Shown: positions 20,801 through 30,143, counted from the stretch's first letter. The stretch is 64,000 bases of DNA from Photobacterium sp. Ph5 (GCF_022129445.1 NZ_JADQAQ010000008.1:58492-122491), one strand, 5' to 3'. Program-made: numbers and translations. The notes: generated by a model from the letters alone, not told the origin.

Positions 20801-22694
20801 TATTGGTGATATGGCGGGTGATGTGTTTGGTAATGGAATGTTGTTATCAAAACATATTTGCTTATTAGCGGCCTTTAATCATCAGCATATCTTTATTGAT
20901 CCAGATCCAGATCCTGCTGCAAGTTGGTTAGAGCGCAAACGTCTTTTTGAACTTAAACGATCAAGTTGGGAAGATTATGATCGTAATATTTTATCTGAAG
21001 GAGGGGCGATATTTTCACGTAAAAGTAAAGCGATTAAGCTTGTTCCTACTCTACAAACCTTATTGCAAACACGTAAGCAAAGTTGTACACCTAATGAGTT
21101 GATACATCTTATATTACAAATGCAGGTCGATTTATTGTGGAATGGCGGTATAGGAACATACATAAAATCTACTAAAGAGACTCACACTGATGTTGGTGAT
21201 CGCACCAATGATGCTGTTAGGGTTAATGGCTCTCAACTTGCAGCAAAGATTGTAGGTGAAGGGGGAAACTTAGGCTTTACTCAGTTAGGTCGAGTTGAGT
21301 TTGCGAAAGCTGGTGGCCGAGTAAATACCGATTTTATCGATAATGTTGGAGGAGTAGATTGCTCAGATAATGAAGTGAACATCAAGATTTTACTCAATAG
21401 CCTAGTCACCGCAGATGAACTGACATTTAAACAGCGTAATCGTATTTTAGAAAAGATGGAAGATGAGGTTGCTGACATTGTATTAGATGATGCTTATCGC
21501 CAAAGTGAATCTATTTCAGTAACAGAGCAACAGCAAGTACAACTATTGAAAGAACAAACGCGGTTTATTCATTTATTGGAACGACAGGGTAAACTGGATC
21601 GGAGCCTTGAATATTTACCTGATGATGAAACATTAGTAGAGCGTGAGAAAGCAGGGATTGGCTTAACACGACCAGAAATTGCTGTGCTGGTGGCTTACGG
21701 TAAAATGGTGCTAAAAGAAAAACTCGTCAATCACGATATAGCCAGCGATCCTTATCACTCTCGTCTTTTACCTGCTTACTTCCCTCAATTTTTACAAGAT
21801 AACTACAGATCACAAATGGAAAACCATCCATTACGACGTGAATTAATCGCAACATCATTAGCTAATTTGATGTCGAATGAAATGGGATGCAATTTTGTTA
21901 CTCGGCTGCAAGAAGAAACAGGGGCAACGATAAATGAAATTTCAGCCTCTTACTCAATAGGGCGAGAAATATTTAAGTTTGATCAGATTTTTTGTGAAAT
22001 TAGAGCATTAGATAATCAAGTCTCAGCACAAATGCAATATGACATGCTTTATCGTTCAAGGCGTATGCTGCGTCGAGTTACACGATGGTTCCTACGAAAT
22101 AGAGAGCACAAGTTAGGTATTGAACAACAAATTGTGTTCTATCAACCCTTTGTTGAGCAGTTACGAAATGAACTAGATAGTTACCTTGTAACAGAAGAAG
22201 TGGTAGAACACGAAGAGCAAGCAGATGAAATGATCCGTAAAGGCGTACCTGAACTGTTGGCCAAAAACATTTCACGTTTAACCAGTTTATATTCAGCAAT
22301 GGATATAGCGCAAATTGCAAAAGAGATGGACGTTAACATATCGCATATTGCAAGAGTGTACTTTGTACTAGGGGCGCAATTATCACTTCATTGGTTCTTA
22401 AAGCAAATTCAAAACCAAGCTGTTGAGAATAATTGGCAAGCATTAGCAAGAGCTTCATTTCGTGAAGATTTAGATTGGCAGCAAAGACAATTAACAACAG
22501 CAGTGTTAATGACAAGCACCGCTCAGCCAGAACAGAGTATATCGCTATGGATGGAACAACATAAAAAAGCGATTGATCGATGGGAGAGTGTACTTGCTGA
22601 ATTTAAAGTCGGTAATGCTCATGAATTTGCAAAGTTCTCTGTCGCTTTACGTGAATTGACGATTCTTAATCTCAACTCAAGACCGATCCAGTAG
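17871..22694 (+). CDS. gdhB: NAD-specific glutamate dehydrogenase, large 180-kDa type
   Basis: 1607 residues, the usual size of the GDH-180 class (about 1600). It oxidatively deaminates glutamate to 2-oxoglutarate with NAD. The long N-terminal regulatory half contains ACT-like regions. The catalytic core includes GGLRWSDRQEDYRTEILGL (about 806), PVGAKGGF with the substrate lysine, VVAADKGTATFSD and ASGGSNGYDHKQMGIT. The C-terminal helical domain completes it. The frame is intact over the whole length. AT-rich sequence precedes the ATG with only a weak ribosome binding site. The usual gene symbol varies between species; gdhB is used in Pseudomonas. Confidence 0.94.
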   Translation: MNAPDNVVPVLLEKVYGLIKSKVDHIQQPLVEVFAKSLLNQLADDDLLQRNESDLYGAVLSLWHHLVKNNPQQISVRVYNPTLSRHGWKSTHTVVEIVMPDKPFLVDSVRMTLNRLDITSHLMLNGPYYFERDKKNNIVKACCDKGDLQTLFHIEVDRLTKKDEMAILRDELETVLKDIELVVNDWQFMQEKMHQIIKELKTAKVPVESQYCEEAIEFLDWIANHNFTFMGYHCYDLKPIKGDYQLSPTQEVGLGLLKKPRHARPLNLSSLPESARIEAQNPDLLILTKSNAKSRIHRPAYIDYIGIKRFDSKGDVIGEHRFIGLYASTAYHQTAMNIPLIRNRVKRILKASGYSEASHSWKALNNVLETYPRDELIQAKEEEMLEVGVGVVRMQDRDMLRLFIRRDPFGRFFSCMVYVAKERYDTELRRKIQTVLKDYLGSSQAVEFTTFFSVSPLARTHYIVRVKNNNFDVDVKSIEHNLVVAVASWEDRLTQSLVANFGESKGIPIAKNYARAFPRSYKEQMLPGSAVADVLQLEGLNEDNKLGMLFYRPQEESADSSIVKLKLFHRDEPIHLSDVMPMLENLGLRVIGESPYQVITADGVVNWILDFAMLHHVRNGFDLSEARDRFQNAFSDIWHGELESDGFNRLVLRSGLSGREITILRSYARYMRQVGFPFSQQYIEETLSNHCQLACYLVSLFKLRFDPKAKYSEKAEQLLIKKIVDRLENVESLDDDRIIRRYMDMILATLRTNFYQKTDTCKPKAWLSLKLNPSSIPEIPAPIPRYEIFVYAPDVEGVHLRGGKVARGGLRWSDRQEDYRTEILGLVKAQQVKNTVIVPVGAKGGFICKRQPQLTTREDIAAEGLHCYQRFICGLLDVTDNILEGKRYPPANVVCHDEDDPYLVVAADKGTATFSDIANSLAADYDFWLGDAFASGGSNGYDHKQMGITAKGAWESVKRHFREIGIDCQTTDFSCVGIGDMAGDVFGNGMLLSKHICLLAAFNHQHIFIDPDPDPAASWLERKRLFELKRSSWEDYDRNILSEGGAIFSRKSKAIKLVPTLQTLLQTRKQSCTPNELIHLILQMQVDLLWNGGIGTYIKSTKETHTDVGDRTNDAVRVNGSQLAAKIVGEGGNLGFTQLGRVEFAKAGGRVNTDFIDNVGGVDCSDNEVNIKILLNSLVTADELTFKQRNRILEKMEDEVADIVLDDAYRQSESISVTEQQQVQLLKEQTRFIHLLERQGKLDRSLEYLPDDETLVEREKAGIGLTRPEIAVLVAYGKMVLKEKLVNHDIASDPYHSRLLPAYFPQFLQDNYRSQMENHPLRRELIATSLANLMSNEMGCNFVTRLQEETGATINEISASYSIGREIFKFDQIFCEIRALDNQVSAQMQYDMLYRSRRMLRRVTRWFLRNREHKLGIEQQIVFYQPFVEQLRNELDSYLVTEEVVEHEEQADEMIRKGVPELLAKNISRLTSLYSAMDIAQIAKEMDVNISHIARVYFVLGAQLSLHWFLKQIQNQAVENNWQALARASFREDLDWQQRQLTTAVLMTSTAQPEQSISLWMEQHKKAIDRWESVLAEFKVGNAHEFAKFSVALRELTILNLNSRPIQ

Positions 22695-22733
22695 CTAGGC
22701 TCTACATAGTAACTGTCTAATAAGATGATGTGA

Positions 22734-22746
22734 GTTACGCTGTAAC
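22734..22746. other. matS-like site, first of three after gdhB
   Basis: GTTACGCTGTAAC. It fits GTKACRNYGTMAC and differs from the E. coli consensus only at the symmetric positions 3 and 11. Confidence 0.5.
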
Positions 22747-22753
22747 AATAATG

Positions 22754-22766
22754 GTGACAATGTAAC
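22754..22766. other. matS-like site, second of three after gdhB
   Basis: GTGACAATGTAAC, one mismatch from the E. coli consensus. It is the exact reverse complement of the next site, with 18 bases between them, so the two together are a 13-bp inverted repeat. Confidence 0.55.
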
Positions 22767-22784
22767 TTAAGATAATTGGGTTTT

Positions 22785-22797
22785 GTTACATTGTCAC
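22785..22797. other. matS-like site, third of three after gdhB
   Basis: GTTACATTGTCAC, one mismatch from the E. coli consensus; the mirror copy of 22754-22766. The gdhB terminator could alternatively use this inverted repeat, though no T-tract follows. Confidence 0.55.
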
Positions 22798-22973
22798 TAC
22801 TTAAGTGTTAACAACTAGGTTGTAAAAATAATAGTGACTTTTTTCAGAGCTAAAAAGAAAACGATTGCTTGTATGTGTAATAATTTGTGAAACTACGAAC
22901 TTATAACTTATTGTTAAACAAAGCTTTAATTTCTAAGTTACTGTTTTATTGATAATAATCAAAAAAATAACGA

Positions 22974-23034
22974 TTGAAGTTAACAGAATAACTGTGAATA
23001 ATACCATCCCGTTTATTCGGGACTTATTTTGGAG
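22974..23034 (+). promoter_or_regulatory. pyrD promoter and leader hairpin
   Basis: -35 TTGAAG (22974-22979) and -10 AATAAT (22998-23003) are 18 bases apart. The start would fall in ACCATCCCG. The leader begins with a small hairpin TCCCG / CGGGA (23007-23011, 23018-23022), and GGAG (23031-23034) is the ribosome binding site. In E. coli pyrC and pyrD, initiation at C or G in such a pyrimidine-rich start decides whether a 5' hairpin forms and blocks translation. A similar control is possible here but is inferred. Confidence 0.45.
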
Positions 23035-23039
23035 TTACA

Positions 23040-24050
23040 ATGTTATACCGCATCGCACGTTCTGCTATTTTTCAGTTGGATGCTGAAAAAGCACACGACC
23101 TCGCTATTGAGAACTTTTCTCGCTTTACTGGCACTCCATTAGAACTTTTCTACCGACAAAATCTTCCTGCACGTCCTGTTGAAGTTATGGGGCTTACATT
23201 TAAAAATCCTGTTGGCTTAGCGGCTGGTCTTGATAAAAACGGTGAATGTATTGATGCATTTGGTGAAATGGGGTTTGGCTTTGTTGAAGTAGGGACAGTG
23301 ACTCCTCGTCCACAGTTTGGTAATGATAAACCTCGTCTTTTCCGTTTGATTCCAGCAGAAGGCATTATCAACCGTTTTGGTTTTAATAACCTTGGTGTTG
23401 ATAATCTTGTTGAGAACGTAAAGAAAGCAAAATTTGACGGCATCATTGGTATCAATATCGGTAAAAATAAAGATACGCCGATTGAAAAGGGTGTTGAAGA
23501 TTACATTATTTGTATGGAAAAAGTTTATCAATATGCTGGTTATATTGCAGTAAACATTTCGTCACCGAATACACCGGGATTACGTAGCTTACAATATGGT
23601 GAAGCTTTAGATGATCTGCTTTCTCAGCTTAAAGCAAAACAAGCTGAATTAGCGAAACAACATGATAAGTATGTTCCTTTAGCACTTAAGATCGCTCCCG
23701 ATCTTGATGATCATGAAATTCAACAGGTTTGTGATTCTTTAATCCGTAATAATATAGACGGTGTGATTGGAACAAATACCACATTGGATCGCTCTTTGGT
23801 TCAAGGGATGGAACATTGCGATGAGGCGGGGGGCTTAAGCGGTCGTCCTTTGCAAAATAAGAGCACTGAAGTCATTCGTAAAATGGCAGAAGCATTAAAT
23901 GGTGCCGTACCAATTATTGGGGTTGGTGGTGTTGATTCTGCAATGTCTGCTCGTGAAAAGATGATGGCTGGTGCAAGCCTAGTTCAGGTTTATTCTGGCT
24001 TTATTTATCATGGTCCGCGATTAGTAAAAGATATTGTAAATGGTATTTAG
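23040..24050 (+). CDS. pyrD: dihydroorotate dehydrogenase (quinone), class 2
   Basis: 336 residues, the same as E. coli PyrD. This membrane-bound flavoenzyme oxidises dihydroorotate to orotate with ubiquinone in pyrimidine synthesis. The N-terminal amphipathic helix ([20 protein letters not shown]) that docks on the membrane is present. The catalytic base Ser175 lies in [11 protein letters not shown], at the same number as in E. coli. The FMN-binding motifs [10 protein letters not shown] and LVQVYSG close the barrel. It has its own promoter and terminator, so it is probably monocistronic. Confidence 0.97.
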   Translation: MLYRIARSAIFQLDAEKAHDLAIENFSRFTGTPLELFYRQNLPARPVEVMGLTFKNPVGLAAGLDKNGECIDAFGEMGFGFVEVGTVTPRPQFGNDKPRLFRLIPAEGIINRFGFNNLGVDNLVENVKKAKFDGIIGINIGKNKDTPIEKGVEDYIICMEKVYQYAGYIAVNISSPNTPGLRSLQYGEALDDLLSQLKAKQAELAKQHDKYVPLALKIAPDLDDHEIQQVCDSLIRNNIDGVIGTNTTLDRSLVQGMEHCDEAGGLSGRPLQNKSTEVIRKMAEALNGAVPIIGVGGVDSAMSAREKMMAGASLVQVYSGFIYHGPRLVKDIVNGI

Positions 24051-24105
24051 TCGCACTAATCATTAATAAGTAAGTATTAAATTTAAACATACCCTGACAC
24101 TTAAT

Positions 24106-24138
24106 AACCCAACTTGGTGAATACTAGGTTGGGTTTTT
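24106..24138 (+). terminator. Rho-independent terminator of pyrD
   Basis: Stem AACCCAAC / GTTGGGTT (24106-24113, 24128-24135) followed by Ts. Confidence 0.85.
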
Positions 24139-24300
24139 AATTATGTACTGAATCAATTGTATCAAACATACATGTTATTTATTCAGTATTGAGACACAAT
24201 TTTCCCCTTTTAATTTATGAAAGCATAAGTAAAATTAAGCTAAAATTTTATCATATGATCACAGATACAAAATAAATCACTGTCTTTCAGGAGTAGCAAC

Positions 24301-24840
24301 GTGTTAAAGCCAGATAATTCATGGAAATGGTATTTTGACGCTGAAATGAATTCACTTATGCTTGAGTTGAATGACGATATGCTTTTCCGTGTATCGTTAC
24401 CAAGTAAGCTACTTACTCCAGAAGCGAAAATAAGTGATATTTTTAATGTTGATGATATTGAAGCCTATCAAAACTTCCAAGAGCAGATCGCTCATCTGCA
24501 AATTTCTGCTGCTAGAAAATGTGAATTAGCGTTAAATGCTACAGCTGCGCGACGTTTTCATAAGCCTGTGATGCCTAAAAGTTGGTACTTTGCACCTCAG
24601 CAAGGTGTAGAGCCTTCACCTGGGCAGGTTATTACTCTAATGACAGCATCTTGTACTGCTCATTATGTTGTGATTGAAAACAGTGGGGTAGCGAGCCTCT
24701 GTATGCTTGCTGATGTTGCTAATGTTGATTTAGACGGGGTTAAAAGCATGGAGTTCTGCGAAACTATTAAGGTCATGAATGATCGAATGGCTCCCTGTTT
24801 TGTAGAAATAGAACAGCGACATTTTGCGCTTGTAGGTTAG
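24301..24840 (+). CDS. zapC: cell division protein ZapC
   Basis: 179 residues; E. coli ZapC (YcbW) is 180. It stabilises and bundles FtsZ filaments at the division ring. The family start LKPDNSWKWYFDAEMNSLML.L is clear, as is the C-terminal ..SMEFCETIKVMNDRM.P. The start is GTG, supported by CAGGAG 7 bases upstream. pyrD-zapC followed by rlmKL is also the order in E. coli. No clear terminator follows. Confidence 0.92.
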   Translation: MLKPDNSWKWYFDAEMNSLMLELNDDMLFRVSLPSKLLTPEAKISDIFNVDDIEAYQNFQEQIAHLQISAARKCELALNATAARRFHKPVMPKSWYFAPQQGVEPSPGQVITLMTASCTAHYVVIENSGVASLCMLADVANVDLDGVKSMEFCETIKVMNDRMAPCFVEIEQRHFALVG

Positions 24841-24939
24841 TTGTTTCTTCATCTCAGTTTTTCGTTATACCTCCTTACCAATCCCTTTATAGATAACGTA
24901 TTTTGTCATCTATTTTAGCAAGTCGCTATTAAACGCAAT

Positions 24940-25083
24940 CTAATTTGCTATCTTTCTTATGCTGTCTAGTACAGCCTCCCTTAGTACATTTGCATGCTTT
25001 TCTCTATTCTGTGGTGAAAAGATATCATCTTTTATTGAGATGGTTTCGTCCAAATCTCTCACTTTTATATCTATTTTCTTCAT
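24940..25083 (-). CDS. small ORF, 47 residues, unknown
   Basis: ATG at 25083 and TAG at 24940-24942, with AAGAG about 7 bases before the start. It encodes a charged, helix-prone peptide beginning MKKIDIKVRDLDETISIKDD and ending in LDSIRKIAN. Composition looks more protein-like than the surrounding frames. It could be a small gene, or a remnant of a larger one. I do not recognise it. Confidence 0.3.
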   Translation of the reverse strand: MKKIDIKVRDLDETISIKDDIFSPQNREKHANVLREAVLDSIRKIAN

Positions 25084-25777
25084 AACAAGCTCTTACAACA
25101 GTTTCTACAAACTACATCATCAGTTTCTGTAATGCGTAATAGTTAGGCTTCCGTATAGGTATTCAAGGTTGGTTAGAGCGTATATTTTTATTGGTTAACT
25201 GACTTAATCACTACTCATTAAGGTATATTCACCACTTTTTGGTTAAAAATTACACTAAAAATAGGTCATAGATCTCAAAATTTTCATATATAGCCAGACA
25301 ATTCTTACTGCTTTACTTAAGGAAAACCTGTTGGGTTATGACGTTAATTTCTTTGTTACATTATGTTTAATTGATACTCCCTTCCTCTTTTTCCTTCGTT
25401 AATAGTTAAATAATGATCATGTAATAGGTTTGGAATAATTTATTCCAGTAAAGATTGGTAAAAATATTAGATAGTGGACTTGAACACTTGTTTTGTTTTA
25501 ATTGATTGAATAAAAAGAATAAAACAAATGTTCAATTAGATGAGCAATTGCTTTGTTGGTGGTTTTTATTATTCCAGATTAATGTTTTGTGCTTTGTTTG
25601 ATGTGAATCGTTAAATATGACTTTTCGCTTCGTATTAATCGTAAGTTTTGCAGGCAAGTGGAGATGTTTTTTGTTACATCCTCTTTGAATGAGAACTCAT
25701 TGATAGAAGAATGAAATTTTTTTCTTAAATGAGCCATTTCATTATGGTTTTGACGAGGCATTTTTTGTGATTTCGGT

Positions 25778-25783
25778 TATAAT
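25778..25783 (+). promoter_or_regulatory. -10 box of rlmKL
   Basis: Perfect TATAAT, 31 bases before the rlmKL ATG. TTGACG at 25750-25755 is 22 bases upstream, too far for a normal -35, so only the -10 box is well supported. Confidence 0.45.
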
Positions 25784-25813
25784 TCGACGCAATATTAGTG
25801 TGAAAAGAACTCC

Positions 25814-27952
25814 ATGAATCAATATCTAGCGATTACTTCCCGCGGCCTTGAAAATTTGCTGGCGGATGAATTAGAACAATTAGGTGCACAGAATATTCAA
25901 GTTGTGCATGCAGGTGTCCGTTTTAAAGCAGAACAAGCAACAGCTTATCGTTGTTGTCTATGGACACGGATCTCATCACGTATCATTCAAGTACTGAGTG
26001 AATTTAACGTTCGTGATGATATGGACTTGTACTTAGGTGCAACAGCTATCAACTGGATGAACTATTTTGATAGTAATACACGTATTGTGGTCGATTTTAA
26101 TGGTACTAACCGTGAAATCCGTAACAGCCAATACGGTGCGATGAAAATTAAAGATGCGATTGTAGACCGATTTACCAAAGCGGATTTACGTCGCCCTAAT
26201 ATTGACCGTGAGCGTCCTGATCTTCGTATTCACATGCGTCTATCTGGTGAGAAAGGTATTCTTGGCCTTGATATGGCAGGTAGCGGTTTACATCAACGTG
26301 GTTACCGTAGTGAAGCGGGTAAAGCACCACTGCGTGAAACCCATGCTGCTGCACTTGTTATGAAAAGTGGCTGGACACCAGAACAGGCATTGTTAGATCC
26401 AATGTGTGGTTCAGGTACATTAGTGATTGAAGCTGCGATGATTGCCGCTGAAATTGCACCAGGACTTAAACGTAAGCGTTGGGGCTTTGAATCGATCAAA
26501 GACTTTGACCAAGAAGCTTGGTTAGAGATCCATGCAGAAGCAACGGTTAAATCTCGTCGTGGTCCTGCAAAAGTAACTACCAAGTTCTTTGGTCGTGAAA
26601 TGGATCGCCGTGTATTAGCGATTGCTCGTGATAATGCTGGTCGTGCTGGTGTTAAAGATCTGATTGATTTTGAATATGGCGATGCAACGCAACTTGTTCG
26701 CCCTGAAGGGTTCGAAACCGGCATTATTCTTTGTAACCCTCCATATGGTGAACGTTTAGGTACAACCCCTGAACTTATTGCATTGTACAAAGAATTTGGT
26801 AACCGTTTAAAACTTGCTTTTGCGGGTTCTGTTGCTGCTATTTATTCAGGTTCGAACGAATTGTTAAGTTGTATGCGTATGCGTGCAGACAAGCAGTTTA
26901 AATTACGCAACGGCGCATTAGATTGTGTACTTAAAACTTACTTGATCACTGCGGGTAGTGTTCAGAAAGAAGAAGGCCAATCTGAAGGTGTCATCGTTCA
27001 AGAAGAGGTGGCGCCTGATTTTGCTAACCGTCTTAAGAAGAACATTACTAAGTTAGATAAATGGGCAAAACGTGAAGGTATCGAATGTTACCGTATTTAC
27101 GACGCTGATTTACCTAACTACAACGCCGCGATTGATAAGTATAAAGATTACTTAATCATCCAAGAATATGCAGCGCCTAAGTCCGTTTCTGAAGAAACAG
27201 CACGTCGTCGTATTATGGATGTATTGCGTGCGACAATTGAAGTAACGGGTGTAGAAAGCAATAAAGTTATTCTTAAAGTCCGTGAGCGTCAAAAAGGTAA
27301 GAACCAATACCAGAAGCTATCAAGTGCAGAACGCCACATGATTGTTGAAGAATACGGTGTTGAACTTAAAGTTAATCTTTATGATTACTTAGATACAGGT
27401 TTGTTCCTTGATCACCGTATTACGCGTCGTATGCTAGGCCAAATGGCAACAGGTAAAGATTTCCTAAACTTGTTCTCATACACCGGCTCTGCAACCGTTC
27501 ATGCAGCTGTAGGTGGAGCAAAGACAACAACAACAGTTGATATGTCGAATACTTACCTTCGTTGGGCTCAAGAGAATATGGAGCTTAATAATCAGATTGG
27601 TCCACAACATGAATATGTTCAGGCTGACTGTTTACAGTGGCTACAAGAAGTTGATGATACTTTTGATCTAATTTTTATCGATCCACCAACATTCTCTAAC
27701 TCTAAGCGAATGAAGCAGACGTTTGATATTCAACGTGATCACATCATGTTAATGGAAAATCTAAAGCGCATGCTACGTCCTGATGGTCAGATTGTTTTCT
27801 CAAACAATAAACGCCAGTTCAAGATGGATTTAGATAAGATCAATGAACTTGGCTTACAGGCGAAGAATATCTCCAATAAAACACTGCCAATGGACTTTGC
27901 TAAGAATAAACAAATCCATAACTGTTGGATTATTACTCACAAGGAAGACTAG
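25814..27952 (+). CDS. rlmL: bifunctional 23S rRNA methyltransferase RlmKL (m2G2445, m7G2069)
   Basis: 712 residues (E. coli RlmKL 702). Two methyltransferases are joined. The N-terminal RlmL half has a THUMP domain (about 45-155), the SAM motif [10 protein letters not shown] (about 195-204) and NPPYGERLG, and makes m2G2445. The C-terminal RlmK half has [15 protein letters not shown] and the [11 protein letters not shown] motif, and makes m7G2069. Together they modify the peptidyl-transferase region of 23S rRNA. Its TAG stop shares one base with the GTG start of the next gene, so a coupled operon with the glutaredoxin-like gene and uup is likely. Confidence 0.96.
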   Translation: MNQYLAITSRGLENLLADELEQLGAQNIQVVHAGVRFKAEQATAYRCCLWTRISSRIIQVLSEFNVRDDMDLYLGATAINWMNYFDSNTRIVVDFNGTNREIRNSQYGAMKIKDAIVDRFTKADLRRPNIDRERPDLRIHMRLSGEKGILGLDMAGSGLHQRGYRSEAGKAPLRETHAAALVMKSGWTPEQALLDPMCGSGTLVIEAAMIAAEIAPGLKRKRWGFESIKDFDQEAWLEIHAEATVKSRRGPAKVTTKFFGREMDRRVLAIARDNAGRAGVKDLIDFEYGDATQLVRPEGFETGIILCNPPYGERLGTTPELIALYKEFGNRLKLAFAGSVAAIYSGSNELLSCMRMRADKQFKLRNGALDCVLKTYLITAGSVQKEEGQSEGVIVQEEVAPDFANRLKKNITKLDKWAKREGIECYRIYDADLPNYNAAIDKYKDYLIIQEYAAPKSVSEETARRRIMDVLRATIEVTGVESNKVILKVRERQKGKNQYQKLSSAERHMIVEEYGVELKVNLYDYLDTGLFLDHRITRRMLGQMATGKDFLNLFSYTGSATVHAAVGGAKTTTTVDMSNTYLRWAQENMELNNQIGPQHEYVQADCLQWLQEVDDTFDLIFIDPPTFSNSKRMKQTFDIQRDHIMLMENLKRMLRPDGQIVFSNNKRQFKMDLDKINELGLQAKNISNKTLPMDFAKNKQIHNCWIITHKED

Positions 27953-28203
27953 TGTTAATCACACTTTATAGCACGGAAGGCTGCCACCTTTGCGAGCAGG
28001 CATATCGTCTGCTCGTAGAGGCTGGACAAAAAGACAACGTTAATGTTGTTGATATTGCATTTGATGATGCACTGTTTTCTCGTTACGGTGTAACCATACC
28101 TGTACTCTCTATTCAAGATCATGATCATAATGTCTCAGAATTAGGCTGGCCCTTTGATAAAGATTCATTAGAAACATGGTTAATAACAAATAACCTTGGT
28201 TAA
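27952..28203 (+). CDS. glutaredoxin-like small thiol protein
   Basis: 83 residues when started at the GTG at 27952, which overlaps the rlmKL stop by one base and has AAGGA 6 bases upstream. It belongs to the glutaredoxin-like family (DUF836/YbbN-like thioredoxin fold): an LYSTEGCHLCE active-site motif (C-x-x-C), a central VDI strand and the cis-proline region YGVTIPVLSI. It lies between rlmKL and uup, as in many gamma-proteobacteria. The substrate is unknown. A matS-like palindrome lies inside at 28082. Confidence 0.85.
   Translation: MLITLYSTEGCHLCEQAYRLLVEAGQKDNVNVVDIAFDDALFSRYGVTIPVLSIQDHDHNVSELGWPFDKDSLETWLITNNLG
28082..28094. other. matS-like MatP-binding site (in the glutaredoxin-like gene)
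   Basis: GTTACGGTGTAAC. It fits GTKACRNYGTMAC, with two symmetric differences from the E. coli consensus. Confidence 0.5.
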
Positions 28204-28208
28204 TTTCG

Positions 28209-30143
28209 ATGGCACTTATAAAAATTAGTAACGCTCAACTAGCCTATGGCGATCATGCTTTACTTGATAAAGCAGAATTTCTTCTTCAGCCACATGAACG
28301 TGTTTGTCTTGTTGGTCGTAATGGCGCTGGTAAATCAACATTAATGAAAGTGATTGCTGGTGATGTATTACTCGATGACGGTAGTATTCAACGTCAAAAT
28401 GAGCTGGTGGTTTCTCGTTTAGAGCAAGATCCACCGCGTAATGCGGAAGGGTCTGTATTTGATTATGTTGCGGAAGGTCTTGCTGATGCAGGTCGTGTTC
28501 TGCGTGAATATCATCATCAATTGGATCTTGTTACCGCAGATCCTAGTGAAGCGAACATTAATAAACTATCGCGTATTCAGGAACAAGTTGACCACCACAA
28601 TGGTTGGCAGTTAGATACGCGTATTGCAGCAGTACTTGAAAGCTTGAAGCTTGAACCGAATACACTTCTGACTGATTTGTCTGGTGGTTGGCAACGTAAA
28701 GCGGCACTTGCTCGTGCGCTAGTGTGTGATCCTGATATTCTGTTGCTTGATGAGCCAACAAACCACCTTGATGTGACAACGATTGAATGGTTAGAAGGCT
28801 TTCTAAAAGACTTCCGTGGTTCAATTATCTTCATTTCGCACGACCGTGCATTTATTCGTTCTATGGCAACACGTATCGTTGATCTCGATCGCGGTCAATT
28901 AGTCTCTTTCCCTGGTGACTATGAAGGTTACTTGGAAGCAAAAGCAGAACTATTGCGTGTTGAAGAAGAACAAAATGCATTATTTGACAAAAAATTAGCA
29001 CAAGAAGAAGTGTGGATCCGTCAAGGTATTAAAGCGCGTCGTACTCGTAACGAAGGTCGTGTTCGTGCACTTAAAGCATTACGTAATGAACGTGCAGAGC
29101 GTCGTGATGTTGTAGGTAAAGCAGATATGCAACTACAAGACGCAAACCGTTCAGGTAAGATTGTCTTTGAAGCGAAGAATATCGGTTATAGCTATGGAGA
29201 TAAGCAAATCGTTAAAGATTTCAGCTTTAATGTTATGCGTGGCGATCGTATTGCCTTAATTGGTCCTAATGGTTGTGGTAAGAGTACCTTAATTAAGCTG
29301 ATGCTTGATAAACTGCAGGCAACAGAAGGTGACTTCCACTGTGGTACAAAGCTAGAAGTGGCTTATTTTGACCAGTACCGTGAAATTCTAGATCCAGAGA
29401 AAACCGTAATGGATAACCTTGCTGATGGTAAGCAAGAAGTGACAATCAACGGCAAAACTCGTCATGCGTTAGGTTATTTACAAGATTTCCTATTTCACCC
29501 TCGTCGTGCTCGTACACCTGTTAAAGCACTGTCTGGTGGTGAGAAAAACCGACTATTGTTAGCAAAACTCTTCCTAAAGCCAAATAATTTGCTGGTTCTC
29601 GATGAACCAACGAACGATTTAGATATCGAAACATTGGAACTTTTAGAAGATATACTTGCCAATTATCAAGGTACGTTACTTTTAGTGAGTCACGATCGTC
29701 AATTCGTTGATAATACTGTGACTACAAGCTGGATTTTTGAAGGTGAGGGCGTTGTTAACGAATACGTTGGCGGTTACCATGATGCACAATCTCAGCGTGC
29801 GAATTCTTATGCCAATCAAGCAAAAGAGCAGGCTGCAAAAATCGAATTAGAGAAGAGCAAGAAAGCTGCTCAAGCACAAAAGCAAAAAGACGTTACACCT
29901 AAACGTGCAGGTAAGAAGCTATCATTTACTCTTCAACATGAGTTAGCAGGCTTACCGCAAAAAATTGAAGACTTGGAAAATGAAATCGCGAAGATTCAGG
30001 AGCAAATTAATGATCCTGCATTTTTCTCCGATCCGAAGAATGACACACAAGCAACCCTTACTGGCTTAGCTAAGTTAGAAGAAGAGTTTGAAGTTGCCTT
30101 TGAACGATGGGAAGAATTGGAAGCGATGCAAAAGGAATCCTAA
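28209..30143 (+). CDS. uup: ABC-F ATPase Uup
   Basis: 644 residues with two ATPase domains and no membrane segment. The first has GRNGAGKST (36-44), LSGGWQRKAALARAL and LLLDEPTNHLD. The second has GPNGCGKST, LSGGEKNRLLLAKL and LVLDEPTNDLD. The C-terminal segment from about 530 is a lysine-rich coiled coil, the DNA/RNA-binding tail of Uup. ABC-F proteins work on the ribosome; Uup also affects precise excision of transposons in E. coli. It is the third gene of the rlmKL cluster, and the DUF3466 gene starts within its stop codon. Confidence 0.94.
   Translation: MALIKISNAQLAYGDHALLDKAEFLLQPHERVCLVGRNGAGKSTLMKVIAGDVLLDDGSIQRQNELVVSRLEQDPPRNAEGSVFDYVAEGLADAGRVLREYHHQLDLVTADPSEANINKLSRIQEQVDHHNGWQLDTRIAAVLESLKLEPNTLLTDLSGGWQRKAALARALVCDPDILLLDEPTNHLDVTTIEWLEGFLKDFRGSIIFISHDRAFIRSMATRIVDLDRGQLVSFPGDYEGYLEAKAELLRVEEEQNALFDKKLAQEEVWIRQGIKARRTRNEGRVRALKALRNERAERRDVVGKADMQLQDANRSGKIVFEAKNIGYSYGDKQIVKDFSFNVMRGDRIALIGPNGCGKSTLIKLMLDKLQATEGDFHCGTKLEVAYFDQYREILDPEKTVMDNLADGKQEVTINGKTRHALGYLQDFLFHPRRARTPVKALSGGEKNRLLLAKLFLKPNNLLVLDEPTNDLDIETLELLEDILANYQGTLLLVSHDRQFVDNTVTTSWIFEGEGVVNEYVGGYHDAQSQRANSYANQAKEQAAKIELEKSKKAAQAQKQKDVTPKRAGKKLSFTLQHELAGLPQKIEDLENEIAKIQEQINDPAFFSDPKNDTQATLTGLAKLEEEFEVAFERWEELEAMQKES

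Larger units (their letters stand above)
24841..25813. other. long intergenic region between zapC and rlmKL
   Basis: About 970 bases, very AT-rich. It holds a possible 47-codon ORF on the minus strand (24940-25083). It also has a 7-bp palindrome GGAATAA-T-TTATTCC (25432-25446) and a 15-bp inverted repeat with one mismatch, TTGAACACTTGTTTT / AAAACAAATGTTCAA (25480-25494, 25521-25535). Apart from a TATAAT box before rlmKL I cannot assign a role. The size is unusual for this otherwise compact stretch. Confidence 0.4.

Noticed and set aside
22190..22202. GTTACCTTGTAAC in gdhB as a further matS site
   Set aside because: The sixth base is C where the consensus needs a purine; left out of the count.
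25579..25761. 60-codon ORF on the minus strand upstream of rlmKL
   Set aside because: No ribosome binding site, and its start lies in the rlmKL promoter; composition is not protein-like.
26302..26790. 162-codon ORF on the minus strand inside rlmKL
   Set aside because: Antisense to the conserved methyltransferase core; a shadow of its codon use.
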